Under the pieces are notes generated by a model. That model saw only the letters and a list, made by a program, of their open reading frames with translations. It did no database searches and was not told the origin of the DNA. Shown here piece by piece: positions 1 through 8,292 of a stretch of 64,000 nt of DNA. Each line of letters begins with the position of its first letter. Position 1 is the stretch's first letter. The stretch is from Actinacidiphila cocklensis. Lineage in GTDB: Bacteria > Actinomycetota > Actinomycetes > Streptomycetales > Streptomycetaceae. The position numbers and the translations under genes are program-made. The stretch is taken from assembly GCF_907177275.1 (NCBI RefSeq), contig NZ_CAJSLV010000048.1, positions 1 to 64,000 of the forward strand, in the 5' to 3' direction.

Positions 1-887
1 CCCGCGAGCAGCCCGGCGCGGGCGGCCAGCCGCAGCACCCGGCGGGCCGCGGCCTCCACCAGCTCCGCCCGCACCTCGCCGGCCCTGACCGCGGCGGCCA
101 GCACCTCGCCGTAGACCGTGTACGGCCCCGGCATCGCCAGGTCGAGGCCGCCGCGGATCGCGCCCGCGGTGGAGCGGGCGGCCAGCCAGTCGGAGACGAC
201 GACCCCGTCGAAGCCCCACTCGCCGCGCAGCACGCCGTTGACCAGCTCGGCGTGCTCGGTCATGGTCACGCCGTTCACCGCGTTGTACGCGGCCATGACG
301 CCCCACGGGCGGGCACCCTCGACGATCGCCTCGAAGGGCGCGAGGTACAGCTCGCGCAACGCCCGCGGCCCGATGCGGTTGTCGACGGTGAAACGGTCGG
401 TCTCGGCCTCGTTGCCGACGAAGTGCTTGACGGTGACGCCCACGCCGCCGTCCTGCACCCCGCGCACGTACCCGGTGCCGATCGCCCCGGTGAGCAGCGG
501 GTCCTCGCTGTACGCCTCGAAGTGCCGCCCGCCCAGCGGGCTGCGGTGCAGGTTCACCGTCGGCGCGAGCAGGACGTGCACGCCCTTGCGGTGGGCCTCC
601 TGGGCCAGCAGCCTGCCCGCCCTGCGGGCCAGTTCCGGGTCCCAGGCGGCCGCCAGCGCGGTGGGGCTGGGCAGGGCCACGGACGGGTCCTCGGCGGACC
701 AGCGCCGGCCGCGTACGCCGATCGGGCCGTCCGACATCACCAGCGAGTCCAGCCCGATCGCCGGGAGCGCGGGCAGCGACCACATGTCCTGCCCGGCCAG
801 CAGCCGAGCCCTGTCCTCCAGGCCGAGTTGCCGCAGCGCGGCCTCCACGGCTCGCTCGCGCTCGGCGTCACCCGTATCGACCGTCAT
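1..887 (-). CDS. Beta-glucosidase, glycoside hydrolase family 3 (3' end missing, off left edge)
   Basis: This is a GH3 enzyme expected to hydrolyse beta-glucosidic bonds in the cytoplasm, since no signal peptide is visible. The reading frame runs for 295 codons from an ATG at 887 and leaves the window before any stop. Family marks include KHFVGNE at residues 154-160 and VVVSDW, with the nucleophile Asp at about residue 233; the SDGPIGVR segment near residue 52 is also typical. Full GH3 enzymes are 700-900 residues, so only the N-terminal catalytic barrel is present here. The ATG at 894 is out of frame and closes at once, which supports 887. The tandem repeat array lies directly upstream. The GH3 assignment is firm; the exact sugar specificity cannot be read. 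Confidence 0.93.
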   Translation of the reverse strand, partial: MTVDTGDAERERAVEAALRQLGLEDRARLLAGQDMWSLPALPAIGLDSLVMSDGPIGVRGRRWSAEDPSVALPSPTALAAAWDPELARRAGRLLAQEAHRKGVHVLLAPTVNLHRSPLGGRHFEAYSEDPLLTGAIGTGYVRGVQDGGVGVTVKHFVGNEAETDRFTVDNRIGPRALRELYLAPFEAIVEGARPWGVMAAYNAVNGVTMTEHAELVNGVLRGEWGFDGVVVSDWLAARSTAGAIRGGLDLAMPGPYTVYGEVLAAAVRAGEVRAELVEAAARRVLRLAARAGLLA

Positions 888-1104
888 CGCCCCATGCTCA
901 ACCCTCCGGGGGCTCAGCACAATCGTCTGCGTCGGGCCTGGAGGGGGGTGCCGCCTCCCCTGCCCCTTGCGGTGCGCTGCCTCCCCGCGGCGCGGTGGGT
1001 GGCTCGTCTCGCAGTTCCCCGAGCCCCTGATGTCCTGTCCCTTGCAGTGCGCCCGCATCCTCCTGCGCCTCGCGGTTGCGCGGCCCCAGCGCTTCGCCTG
1101 GGGG

Positions 1105-1562
1105 TACCCCCAGCGCCCCTTCAGGTCCTGCCCCCTACGGTGGGCGATCGCCTTTCCCGCCATCCCGGCTGAGCGCGCAGTTCCCCGCGCCCCCGGGTGA
1201 TTGCCCCTTGCGGCCGGCTCGCACCCTCCGGTGCGTCGTGGTTACGCGCGCAGTTCCCCGCGCCCCCGGGTGATTGCCCCTTGCGGCCGGCTCGCACCCC
1301 CCGGTACGTCGTAGTTACGCGCGCAGTTCCCCGCGCCCCTTCAGGTCCTGCCCCCTACGGTGGGCGATCGCCTTTCCCCTCGCGGGGGCTGAGCGCGCAG
1401 TTCTCCGCGCCCCTTCAGGTCCTGCCCCCTGCGGTGGGCGCTCGCCTTTCCCGCCATCCCGGCCGAGCGCGCAGTTCCCCGCGCCCCCGGGTGATTGCCC
1501 CTTGCGGCCGGCTCGCACCCCCCGGTACGTCGTGGATACGCGCGCAGTTCCCCGCGCCCCTA
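1105..1562. repeat. Tandem array of 73/74-bp C-rich repeats
   Basis: The core CGCGCAGTTCCCCGCGCCCC begins at 1174, 1247, 1320, 1394, 1468 and 1541, giving periods of 73, 73, 74, 74 and 73 bp (the 1394 copy has one T for C). Two unit types are mixed. Type A continues with GGGTGATTGCCCCTTGCGG; type B continues with TTCAGGTCCTGCCCCCTACG. From 1174 the order is A, A, B, B, A and a truncated unit, with one more B-type body just upstream at about 1108-1173. An inverted relative of the core lies at about 1597-1625. Short open frames over the array are artefacts of the repeat. No gene is seen between 888 and 1695. Confidence 0.9.
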
Positions 1563-1596
1563 TGGGGTGCCCCTCTGCGCGGAGGGTGAGCGTTTT

Positions 1597-1682
1597 TCAG
1601 GGGCACGGCGAACCGCGCGACAAGCCCACGGTGCAGCCGCGGGCGGGCAGCGCACCGCAAGGGGCAGGGAACCCCCGAAAGA
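1597..1682. repeat. Inverted copy of the C-rich intergenic element
   Basis: The stretch AGGGGCACGGCGAACCGCGC, with a downstream CACCGCAAGGGGCAGGGAA, reads as the reverse complement of the core found in the neighbouring array (GCGCAGTTCCCCGCGCCCCT), with some divergence. Together with the last forward unit at 1541-1562 it can form a long imperfect hairpin. It lies just downstream of the quinone-oxidoreductase-like gene and may help end its transcripts; that role is inference. Confidence 0.6.
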
Positions 1683-1695
1683 AAGGAGCGCACCC

Positions 1696-2649
1696 TCATG
1701 GGGTGAGAAGGGTCGCCCCGATGGTCGCCCGGGCGGCGAGCCGCTCGTGGAGGGCCGGGGCCTCGCCGAGCGGGCGCACCGTGTCGATGCGGGCCGTGAG
1801 GGCGCCCGCAGCGGCAGCCGACAACACCGAGGCTGTGGCCGCGCGTTGGACCGCCGGGGGCTGCGCGAAGGCGATGCCCGCCGCGCCGACGACTGTGAGG
1901 CCGCGGGAGGCCACCGTGACCGGGTCGAAGTGGGTCCACGTGCCGGACGTGAAGCCGTAGAAGCCGAACCGCCCGCCCCCGCCGCGCACCGCGGCGAGCG
2001 CCTGGCCGCCGATGTCGCCGCCGACCGCGTCGAGGACGACGTCCGCGCCGCCGACCCGCTCGGCCCAGCCGGGCTCGGTGTAGTCCACGACGGCGTCCGC
2101 CCCGAAGGCGGTGGCCGCCGCGGTCTTGGCGGGGCCACCGGCGGCCCCGACGACGGTCGCCCCGGCCGCCTTGGCGAGCTGGACGAGGAGCGAGCCGACG
2201 CGCCCGGCGGCCGCGGTGACCAGGACGGTGTCCCGCGGCCTGACACGCATCGCGGAGAGCAGCCCGGCCGCCAGGCCGCCGGCCTGGAAGACGGCTACGG
2301 CCTGGTGCAGCGCGAGCCCGTCGGGCACGAGGTGGAGGTCGGCGACCGCCACGCGGGCGAGTTCGGCGTAACCGCCGCTGGAGCGGGGGGTGGTGGCGAC
2401 GACCAGCCGGCCGAGCAGCGCCTCGTCCGCGCCGGGGCCGAGCGCGACGACCCGCCCGCCGACCTCCAGCCCGGGCACGTACGGCAGCGGGAAGGGGTAG
2501 CCGCCGGAGCGGACGATGACGTCGCCGTAGATCACCCCGGCGGCCTCGACGGCGACCACGACCTCGCCCTGCGCGGCCTGCGGCTCCGGTGCCTCCGCGA
2601 CCCTGAGCACCTCGGGTGGCCCGAACTCGCTGACCCTGATGACCCGCAT
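1696..2649 (-). CDS. Zinc-independent MDR family NADPH:quinone oxidoreductase-like protein
   Basis: This 317-residue protein belongs to the medium-chain dehydrogenase/reductase superfamily, quinone oxidoreductase branch, and should reduce quinone or enone substrates with NADPH in the cytosol. The N-terminal GroES-like half begins MRVIRVSEFGPPEVL and includes PYVPGLEVGGRV. The Rossmann half carries VTAAAGRVGSLLVQLAK, a variant of the AAxGGVG nucleotide-binding motif. No structural zinc-binding cysteine cluster is visible. The ATG at 2649 is preceded by AAGGGA at ribosome-binding distance. A strong hairpin separates it from efeB upstream, so it is probably its own unit. Substrate is unknown. 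Confidence 0.88.
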   Translation of the reverse strand: MRVIRVSEFGPPEVLRVAEAPEPQAAQGEVVVAVEAAGVIYGDVIVRSGGYPFPLPYVPGLEVGGRVVALGPGADEALLGRLVVATTPRSSGGYAELARVAVADLHLVPDGLALHQAVAVFQAGGLAAGLLSAMRVRPRDTVLVTAAAGRVGSLLVQLAKAAGATVVGAAGGPAKTAAATAFGADAVVDYTEPGWAERVGGADVVLDAVGGDIGGQALAAVRGGGGRFGFYGFTSGTWTHFDPVTVASRGLTVVGAAGIAFAQPPAVQRAATASVLSAAAAGALTARIDTVRPLGEAPALHERLAARATIGATLLTP

Positions 2650-2682
2650 GACCTGTCCCTTCGCCGTGAGACCCCCGAACGC

Positions 2683-2726
2683 AAGTGATCCTCGCCGGGC
2701 GCCGGAGCGCCCGACAAGGATCATTT
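2683..2726. terminator. Strong two-part hairpin between efeB and the oxidoreductase gene
   Basis: An outer stem AAGTGATCCT / AGGATCATTT (one mismatch) encloses a perfect inner stem CGGGCGC / GCGCCCG. It lies downstream of the efeB stop and upstream of the next start on the same strand. It could terminate the efe operon or act as an operator for the oxidoreductase. There is no long T tract on either strand. Confidence 0.55.
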
Positions 2727-2773
2727 GCCGGGTTCTGTCGCGAACGGGACAGTCCGCGGGATCTGTCTCGCGC

Positions 2774-2807
2774 GAGCGCGCGAACGCGCGAACGCGCGAA
2801 CGCGCGG
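2774..2807. repeat. 8-bp tandem repeat (AACGCGCG)n
   Basis: Three perfect copies of AACGCGCG run from 2783 to 2806, preceded by a degenerate copy. They sit just before the efeB stop codon. The array has Z-DNA-like CG alternation and may be length-variable between strains. Confidence 0.8.
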
Positions 2808-2816
2808 GCTCACGCC

Positions 2817-4157
2817 CTAGCCGAAGAGCTGGCGCCCCCAGTCCTGCCCGGCGGCCAGCCCCGGCGGCACGGCGAAGACGCCGCTGCCGATGTGCTGGAT
2901 GTACTCGTTGAGCGCGTCGTGCGCGCCGAGCACCCGCTGGAGGGTGACGAACCGGTCGGGGCTGTTCATGAACGCGATGAAGAACAGCCCGCCCAGCAGG
3001 TCGCCGGTGGTCTTGTCGATGCCGTCGGTGTAGGAGTAGCCGCGGCGCAGGATGCGCAGGCCCTTGTTGTTCTCGGGCGCCGCGAGCCTGATGTGCGCGT
3101 CGTCCGGGATGACGTACGCGCCGCCGGACTTGGCCGCGAAGTCGGGGGTGTCGAACTCGCGGTGGCCGGTCAGCGGGGCTCCGCTGCCCTTGTAGCGGCC
3201 GAAGACGTCCTGCTGGTCGCCGAGCCGGTCGCGGTCCCACTGCTCCATGCGCATCTTGATCTTGCGGCTGACCAGGTACGAGCCGCCGCGCACCCAGCGC
3301 TGCGGCTCCTCCTCGCCGATCCAGACGTGGCGGCCCATGACGTTCTCGTCGCGGGCGTCGATGTTGCGGGTGCCGTCCTTGAAGCCCATCAGGTTGCGCG
3401 GGGTGGCCTGCTGGGGGGAGGTGGACGACGTCCGCCCGAAGCCCAGTTCCATCCAGCGCGGGAGGACGGTGCCGAAGCCGAGCCTGCGCAGGTTGCGTAC
3501 CGCGTGGAAGGCGACCTGCGGGTCGTCGGCGCAGGCCTGGACGCACAGGTCGCCGCCGGTGACCGCGGGGTCCAGGTTCTCGCCGGGCAGCGCCGGCAGC
3601 GGCCTGAGCCCGCTGGGGCGGCGGGCGGCGAGGCCGAAGCGGTCGTCGAAGAGCCCGGGGCCGTAGCCGATGGTGATGGTGAGCCGGCCGGGGGTCAGGC
3701 CGACCGCCTCGCCGGTGTCGTCCGGCGGGGTGTTGAGGTCGCCCTCGTCGCCGGGCACCTGGCGGCCCAGGGTCATCGCCTCGGCCGCGGCGGTCCAGGC
3801 GGTGAGCAGCGCGGCGAGGTCGGCGCGGGTCGCGTTCTGCGCCACGTCGAAGGTCGCGAAGCACAGCCGGTCCTGGGAAGGGGTGGCGATGCCGGCCTGG
3901 TGGGCGCCGCGGAAGTCGACCGTGGCGGCGGCCGCTTCGCCGCCGGGGGCGGCGCTGCCCGACCCGCTGTCGCGGGTGGCCAGCGCGGTGCCGCCCGCGC
4001 CGAGCGCGGCGCCGGCGACCGCCGCCCCGGCCCCGACCGCGCCGAGCAGCCGCCGCCGGCTGACCGGGGCGGGAGCGGGGTGCCCGGCGGGGTCGGGGGT
4101 GATGTCGGGGGTGCCGTCGGCGCCGGCGGCCGGGTCGTGGGAGGAGGAGGAGGTCAC
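2817..4157 (-). CDS. efeB: EfeB: Tat-exported Dyp-type haem peroxidase of the iron uptake system
   Basis: EfeB is the periplasmic or extracytoplasmic haem peroxidase of the EfeUOB system, thought to oxidise ferrous iron or recover iron from haem. The 446-residue product has a twin-arginine signal, SRRRLLGAV at about residues 33-41, followed by a hydrophobic Ala/Gly stretch. The Dyp hallmark GXXDG appears as GFKDG inside LMGFKDGTRNID. Length matches the family. It is the last gene of the operon and starts only a few bases after the efeO stop. Loss of haem-binding residues is not apparent. Regulation is expected from the iron box in front of efeU. Confidence 0.95.
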   Translation of the reverse strand: MTSSSSHDPAAGADGTPDITPDPAGHPAPAPVSRRRLLGAVGAGAAVAGAALGAGGTALATRDSGSGSAAPGGEAAAATVDFRGAHQAGIATPSQDRLCFATFDVAQNATRADLAALLTAWTAAAEAMTLGRQVPGDEGDLNTPPDDTGEAVGLTPGRLTITIGYGPGLFDDRFGLAARRPSGLRPLPALPGENLDPAVTGGDLCVQACADDPQVAFHAVRNLRRLGFGTVLPRWMELGFGRTSSTSPQQATPRNLMGFKDGTRNIDARDENVMGRHVWIGEEEPQRWVRGGSYLVSRKIKMRMEQWDRDRLGDQQDVFGRYKGSGAPLTGHREFDTPDFAAKSGGAYVIPDDAHIRLAAPENNKGLRILRRGYSYTDGIDKTTGDLLGGLFFIAFMNSPDRFVTLQRVLGAHDALNEYIQHIGSGVFAVPPGLAAGQDWGRQLFG

Positions 4158-4160
4158 GGC

Positions 4161-5342
4161 TCAGGCGATCTTTCCGGCGATCTTGGACACCGACTCGGCG
4201 TACGCGTCGACGGCCTGGGCCAGGACACGGCGCTGCGCGTCGGTGACCTTGCGGTAGTCGACGTAGCCGCTGTTCTCGTAACCGGGCGTGGCCGCGTAGG
4301 CCTTGAGGGCGGTGGCGGTGGCCTGGTAGCGCTGGGTGACGGTCGCGGCGAGCGTCGGGTCCTTCGCCTTGAGCACCGGCAGCAGCACGGTGACCGCCTC
4401 GTTCGCACCGGCCAGGTTGCCGTCGAAGTCGAGCAGGTCGATGTGCGAGTAGCGCTCCTCCTCGCCAGTGATCTTGGAGGACTGGATCTCGTTGACCAGG
4501 TCCGTGGCGCCGTTGGCGATCGCGGCGGGCTGGTACTCGACGGTCTGCACCTTGGTGTAGAGGTCGTGCACGTCGGCGCTCAACTGGTCGGCGAGCGCGC
4601 CGAGTCCCGCGGTGGAGTTCTTCTCCCACAGCGCCTGCTCGATGCGGTGGAAGCCGGTGAAGTCGGCGGCGGTGGGGGCGTCGTCGATGCGGCCGTCGAT
4701 GCGGCCGTCGATGTCGCCCCAGATCTCCGCGGTCGGCTCGATGCGCTCGTAGTGGATACGGGCCTTGCCGTAGAGCGTCTTGGCCTCGTCGGTCTTGCCC
4801 GCCTTGACCGCGGCGGTGAACGCGTCGGTGCCGGTGACGAGTTCCTTGACCTCGCCGGTGACCCAGGTCGCGTACTGCTGGGTGGCGGCGACCAGCGCCG
4901 GGTCGTCCTTCCAGGTCTTCTTCGCGGCGCCGGTCACGGTGAAGTCGGTCTTCTCGGTCTTCGCGCCGGGGCAGTAGATCTGGTACTTGCCGGCGTCCAG
5001 GTTGAGGGTGAAGTCGCCGGACAGACCGGGCGTCAGGTTCTCCTTCTCGCCCAGGATCTTGCCGCCGTCGAGGAGTTCGGCCTCGGTGACCTTCGCGGAG
5101 CCCTTGTTGCTGATGTCGAACTTCACGGTGCCCGCGGTCACGGTCGCCGGGTCGGGCGCGCAGTCCTTGTCGCTGATGGCGATGGCGACGGTGGCGGACT
5201 TGGCGGAGGCGTTCTTGCCGTCAGCGGACCCGGAGCCCTTCGAGTCGTCCTTGTCGCCACCGCAGGCCGCCAGCAGCAGGCCTGCGGAGATCACGGTGGC
5301 CGCGCAGGCCAGGGCTCGGCGGTGGGTGGCTCGGGGGGTCAC
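4161..5342 (-). CDS. efeO: EfeO: iron-binding lipoprotein with cupredoxin and M75 (imelysin-like) domains
   Basis: EfeO captures iron outside the membrane and passes it to EfeU. From the GTG at 5342 the product is 393 residues. It has a lipoprotein signal ending LLLAAC, with the lipid-attached Cys near residue 27. A cupredoxin-like domain follows (about 45-150, with IYCPGA), then an M75 domain with the HxxE metal motif in FHRIEQALW. I chose the GTG because CAGGAG precedes it at correct distance; the frame is open to 5408, which would add 22 residues before the signal peptide. A 12-bp triplicate at about 4683-4718 encodes the repeat DGRIDGRID, a small in-frame expansion. Confidence 0.94.
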   Translation of the reverse strand: MTPRATHRRALACAATVISAGLLLAACGGDKDDSKGSGSADGKNASAKSATVAIAISDKDCAPDPATVTAGTVKFDISNKGSAKVTEAELLDGGKILGEKENLTPGLSGDFTLNLDAGKYQIYCPGAKTEKTDFTVTGAAKKTWKDDPALVAATQQYATWVTGEVKELVTGTDAFTAAVKAGKTDEAKTLYGKARIHYERIEPTAEIWGDIDGRIDGRIDDAPTAADFTGFHRIEQALWEKNSTAGLGALADQLSADVHDLYTKVQTVEYQPAAIANGATDLVNEIQSSKITGEEERYSHIDLLDFDGNLAGANEAVTVLLPVLKAKDPTLAATVTQRYQATATALKAYAATPGYENSGYVDYRKVTDAQRRVLAQAVDAYAESVSKIAGKIA

Positions 5343-5420
5343 GGTCAGCTCCTGTTGGGGGTTGCGTACGTACGGGGACGGGTACGGCGCCGGTCGGTCG
5401 GTCGTCACGGGGGGGGGCGG

Positions 5421-6251
5421 TCAGGCGGCGGGTTGCGGGGCGGGGGCCTTGCGGGCGCGGGCCGGCCACAGCACGACGGCGGCCATCGGGATCGCGTAGA
5501 CCAGCCAGCCGGTGACCATCGTCCAGTCGGGGTACGGCTGGATGCCCAGGACGCCGGTGGCCACGGAGGAGGTGGGGGTGCCGGGGCGCACCAGCCATGA
5601 CAGGTCGAACGCGCGGGTGCCCTGCTCCAGCCAGCCGCCCTCGACTGCGGTCATCAGCGCGGTGGCCACCAGCCCGGCGGCGACCAGGATCAGCACCAGG
5701 CCGGTGACGCGGAAGAAGCGCGAGAGGTTGATGCGGACGCCGCCGCGGTAGATGCCGTAGCCGATGACGGCGGCGAGCACGACGCCGAGCGCGGCGCCGG
5801 TGCCGCCGTAGGCGGGGTTGTCGCTCTCGTTGAAGGTCGCCAGCAGGAAGACCGAGGTCTCGAAGCCCTCGCGCAGCACCGCGAGGAAGGCCATCAGCAC
5901 CAGCGCGGAGGCCGAGCCCTCGGTCAGTGCGCGGCCGGCCGCGCCCTCCAGGTCCTTGCGCAGGTCGCGCGAGTGGCGCTTCATCCACAGCACCATGTAG
6001 CTGACCATGACCACGGCGATGGCGCCGATGACCGTCTCCAGCTGCTCCTGCTGCTTCTGCGGCAGGTCGCTGGAGTAGATCTGCAGCCCGACCCCGACCG
6101 CGACGCAGATCGCCACCGCGATGGCGACCCCGAGCCACACCTTCTTCAACGCGTCCCGGCGCCCTTGCTGGGCCAGGAAGGAGGCGATGATGCCCACGAT
6201 GAGCGCCGCCTCCAGTCCTTCGCGGAGTCCGATGACGAACGTGGGGAGCAT
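5421..6251 (-). CDS. efeU: EfeU: FTR1-family ferrous/ferric iron permease
   Basis: This 276-residue integral membrane protein is the channel of the Efe iron uptake system. It has the two REXXE iron-translocation motifs of the Ftr1/OFeT family: REGLE at residues 10-14 and REGFE in the middle of the protein (LREGFETSVFLL). About seven hydrophobic segments are visible. The ATG at 6251 is preceded by AAGGA. It is the first gene of efeU-efeO-efeB, followed by efeO after a short gap, and the iron box at 6297-6315 lies 46 bp upstream. Confidence 0.96.
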   Translation of the reverse strand: MLPTFVIGLREGLEAALIVGIIASFLAQQGRRDALKKVWLGVAIAVAICVAVGVGLQIYSSDLPQKQQEQLETVIGAIAVVMVSYMVLWMKRHSRDLRKDLEGAAGRALTEGSASALVLMAFLAVLREGFETSVFLLATFNESDNPAYGGTGAALGVVLAAVIGYGIYRGGVRINLSRFFRVTGLVLILVAAGLVATALMTAVEGGWLEQGTRAFDLSWLVRPGTPTSSVATGVLGIQPYPDWTMVTGWLVYAIPMAAVVLWPARARKAPAPQPAA

Positions 6252-6296
6252 GAGGGTCCTTCGGGAGCGGGGGACGGAAGGTAAGGCAGTCCTTAT

Positions 6297-6315
6297 TTAG
6301 GTTAGGGCAACCTTA
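6297..6315 (-). promoter_or_regulatory. Iron box (DtxR/IdeR/DmdR-type operator) for efeUOB
   Basis: The 19-bp site TTAGGTTAGGGCAACCTTA matches the actinobacterial iron box TTAGGTTAGGCTAACCTAA at 16 of 19 positions. A further palindromic half-site pair, TAAGG-CAGT-CCTTA, overlaps its left side (6282-6295). This predicts repression by iron-loaded DmdR1 or DtxR and induction of efeUOB under iron limitation. Confidence 0.85.
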
Positions 6316-6456
6316 TTAGAGGGTCTGCATCGGGGTGCCGTCAAGAGCCCCCACCTGCACCGATTTGGGGTGCGCGGGAATTTCCCGGCAAAGCCGGGAC
6401 AAGCGGATGGCCGGGGTTTCGGGACGCCACAGGAGTCCCATAGGGTCCATTCCGCC

Positions 6457-7092
6457 ATGGACTACTGCTACGCGTGCCGCCGGCACCTCAACGGCGCCTA
6501 CTCGTGCCCCGGGTGCGGCACGCCCGCTGACCAGCTGAAACTGCCGCAGATCGGCGAGACCGCACAACTGCCGCTCATCGTCGACGACGACGGCGAGCCG
6601 GGCGGACCGCCGTTCCCGGGCGGCGGCCGCGCGGCCGCGCGCGGCCGGCAGCGCAGGAAGTCCCGCAGCAGGCAGCAGCGGGCCGCCGTCTACGGGGTCG
6701 GCCTGGTCGCCGTCCTCGGCGCGCTGGGGATGCTGTCGATGGCCGCGCTGTCCGGCGGCGGCTCCGGCGACACGACGCCGACGGCGCCCGTCGTGAACGT
6801 CACCCACCACCGGCCGACCGGAACCGCCTCGCCGGACGCGGCCGGGTCCACCGCACCGCACAAGGGCGGCTCCCCCGGCGGCCCGCGGCACTCGCAGAGC
6901 CCGACCGACACCCCGAGCACCACCAGTGCGACGCCGACCGCCCCGGCCACCACCGCGGGCCCGCCCGCCACCACCCCCGGCGCCCCGCCCAGCGCGACCG
7001 GCGCGCCGCCCCCGACGTCGCCGAACCCGACCCACTCCTCGCACCCGTCGCCCTCGCCCACCTGCAAGCAGGTGCTGTGGTGGTGCCAGTAG
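6457..7092 (+). CDS. Zinc-ribbon, single-pass membrane protein with Pro/Thr-rich external tail
   Basis: This is an unrecognised 211-residue protein with a clear architecture. An N-terminal zinc ribbon has two Cys pairs (CYAC near residue 4 and CPGC near residue 17). A basic stretch (GRQRRKSRSRQQR) comes before one transmembrane helix (AVYGVGLVAVLGALGMLSMAAL). A long Pro/Thr/Ser/Gly-rich tail follows and ends in CKQVLWWCQ, a terminal Cys pair that could form a disulfide. The topology suggests a cytoplasmic zinc ribbon and an extracellular tail. The ATG at 6457 puts the zinc ribbon at the very N-terminus. It is divergent from efeU across the iron box, so iron control is possible but unproven. 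Confidence 0.75.
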   Translation: MDYCYACRRHLNGAYSCPGCGTPADQLKLPQIGETAQLPLIVDDDGEPGGPPFPGGGRAAARGRQRRKSRSRQQRAAVYGVGLVAVLGALGMLSMAALSGGGSGDTTPTAPVVNVTHHRPTGTASPDAAGSTAPHKGGSPGGPRHSQSPTDTPSTTSATPTAPATTAGPPATTPGAPPSATGAPPPTSPNPTHSSHPSPSPTCKQVLWWCQ

Positions 7093-7182
7093 GACCGCGG
7101 GCGCCCGGGAGCTTCGCCCGGCACCCCGCCAGGACGGGGCGCCGCTCGGCGAGCCCCAGGGCGGCATGAAATATTCAGGCCC

Positions 7183-8220
7183 ATGGTTAATTCCACGAGC
7201 ACGCCGACGAGTACGTCCACCGGGCGCGAATGGCAGCTGGCGGCCCGGCCGCACGGCTGGCCGACACCGGCGGACTTCGCCCTGGTCGAGACTCCCGTCC
7301 CGGAGCCGGGGCCCGGCCAGATCCTGGTGCGCAACCTCTTCCTGTCCGTCGACCCCTACATGCGCGGCCGGATGAACGACGTGAAGTCGTACATGCCGCC
7401 CTTCGGCCTGGACCGGCCGATGGACGGCGGTGCGGTCGGCCGGGTGGTGGCCTCGCAGGCCGACGGCGTCCCGGTCGGCACGCACGTCCTGCACGGGCTC
7501 GGCTGGCGCGAGTACGCCCTCGTCGACGCGGCGAAGGCCGCGGTCGTCGACCCGGCGGCGGCACCGCTGTCGGCGTACCTCGGGGTGCTCGGCATGACCG
7601 GCATGACCGCCTATGTGGGCCTGCTGCGTATCGCCGAGATGGCCCCGGGCGAGACGGTGTTCGTCTCGGGCGCGGCCGGCGCGGTCGGCAGCCAGGTCGG
7701 GCAGATCGCCAAGCTCAAGGGCGCCGCCCGGGTCATCGGCAGCGCGGGCTCCGACGAGAAGTGCGCGCAACTGGTGGAGGAGTACGGCTTCGACGCCGCC
7801 TTCAACTACAAGAAGGAGCCGGTGGCCCAGCAGTTGGCGGCCGCGGCGCCCGACGGCATCGACGTCTACTTCGACAACGTCGGCGGCGACCACCTGGAGG
7901 CGGCGATCTCCGCGCTGCGGTTGAACGGCCGGGCCGCGCTGTGCGGGTCCATCGCGGCCTACAACAGCACCGAGCCCCCGCCGGGACCGCGCAACCTCGG
8001 TCTGCTGGTCGGCCGGCGGCTCACGCTGCGCGGCTTCATGGTCGGCGACCACCACGACCTCCAGGACGACTTCGTCCGCGAGGTCGGCGGCTGGCTGCGG
8101 GACGGGCAGCTGCGCTACCGCGAGACCGTCACCACCGGAATCGATCAGGCCGTGGCCGCGTTCCTGGGGATGCTGCGCGGCGAGAACTCCGGCAAGGCGG
8201 TCGTCGCCCTCCCGGAGTGA
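7183..8220 (+). CDS. NADP-dependent MDR oxidoreductase (PTGR / curcumin reductase CurA-like)
   Basis: This 345-residue enzyme belongs to the leukotriene B4 12-hydroxydehydrogenase / prostaglandin reductase branch of the MDR superfamily, which reduces activated C=C bonds of enones with NADPH. Features are NLFLSVDPYMRGRM in the N-terminal half, VSGAAGAVGSQVGQIAKLKG (nucleotide-binding AAGAVGS), and DVYFDNVGGDHLEAAI. It is zinc-free. The ATG at 7183 has no good ribosome-binding site, so it may be leaderless or start slightly elsewhere. It ends at a strong hairpin and is separate from ohr downstream. Confidence 0.9.
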   Translation: MVNSTSTPTSTSTGREWQLAARPHGWPTPADFALVETPVPEPGPGQILVRNLFLSVDPYMRGRMNDVKSYMPPFGLDRPMDGGAVGRVVASQADGVPVGTHVLHGLGWREYALVDAAKAAVVDPAAAPLSAYLGVLGMTGMTAYVGLLRIAEMAPGETVFVSGAAGAVGSQVGQIAKLKGAARVIGSAGSDEKCAQLVEEYGFDAAFNYKKEPVAQQLAAAAPDGIDVYFDNVGGDHLEAAISALRLNGRAALCGSIAAYNSTEPPPGPRNLGLLVGRRLTLRGFMVGDHHDLQDDFVREVGGWLRDGQLRYRETVTTGIDQAVAAFLGMLRGENSGKAVVALPE

Positions 8221-8227
8221 CGCACCC

Positions 8228-8251
8228 GTGCCGGGGCTCAGGCCCCGGCAC
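8228..8251 (+). terminator. GC-rich terminator hairpin after the CurA-like gene
   Basis: A perfect 10-bp stem GTGCCGGGGC / GCCCCGGCAC with a 4-base loop lies 8 bp after the stop codon. No T tract follows, as is usual for Streptomyces terminators. Confidence 0.7.
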
Positions 8252-8292
8252 ACCCCGCTGACTTCGCTGACCCCCATTGATGAGGAGCCCTC

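Noticed and set aside
1105-1562. CRISPR array
   Set aside because: The 73/74-bp units are contiguous with no unique spacers and no cas genes, so this is a simple tandem repeat.
1495-5600. Very long open frames on both strands over 1.5-5.6 kb
   Set aside because: They are antisense or off-frame shadows of the oxidoreductase and efe genes, caused by GC-rich codon bias. Their amino acids are dominated by Arg, Gly and Ala with no family motifs.
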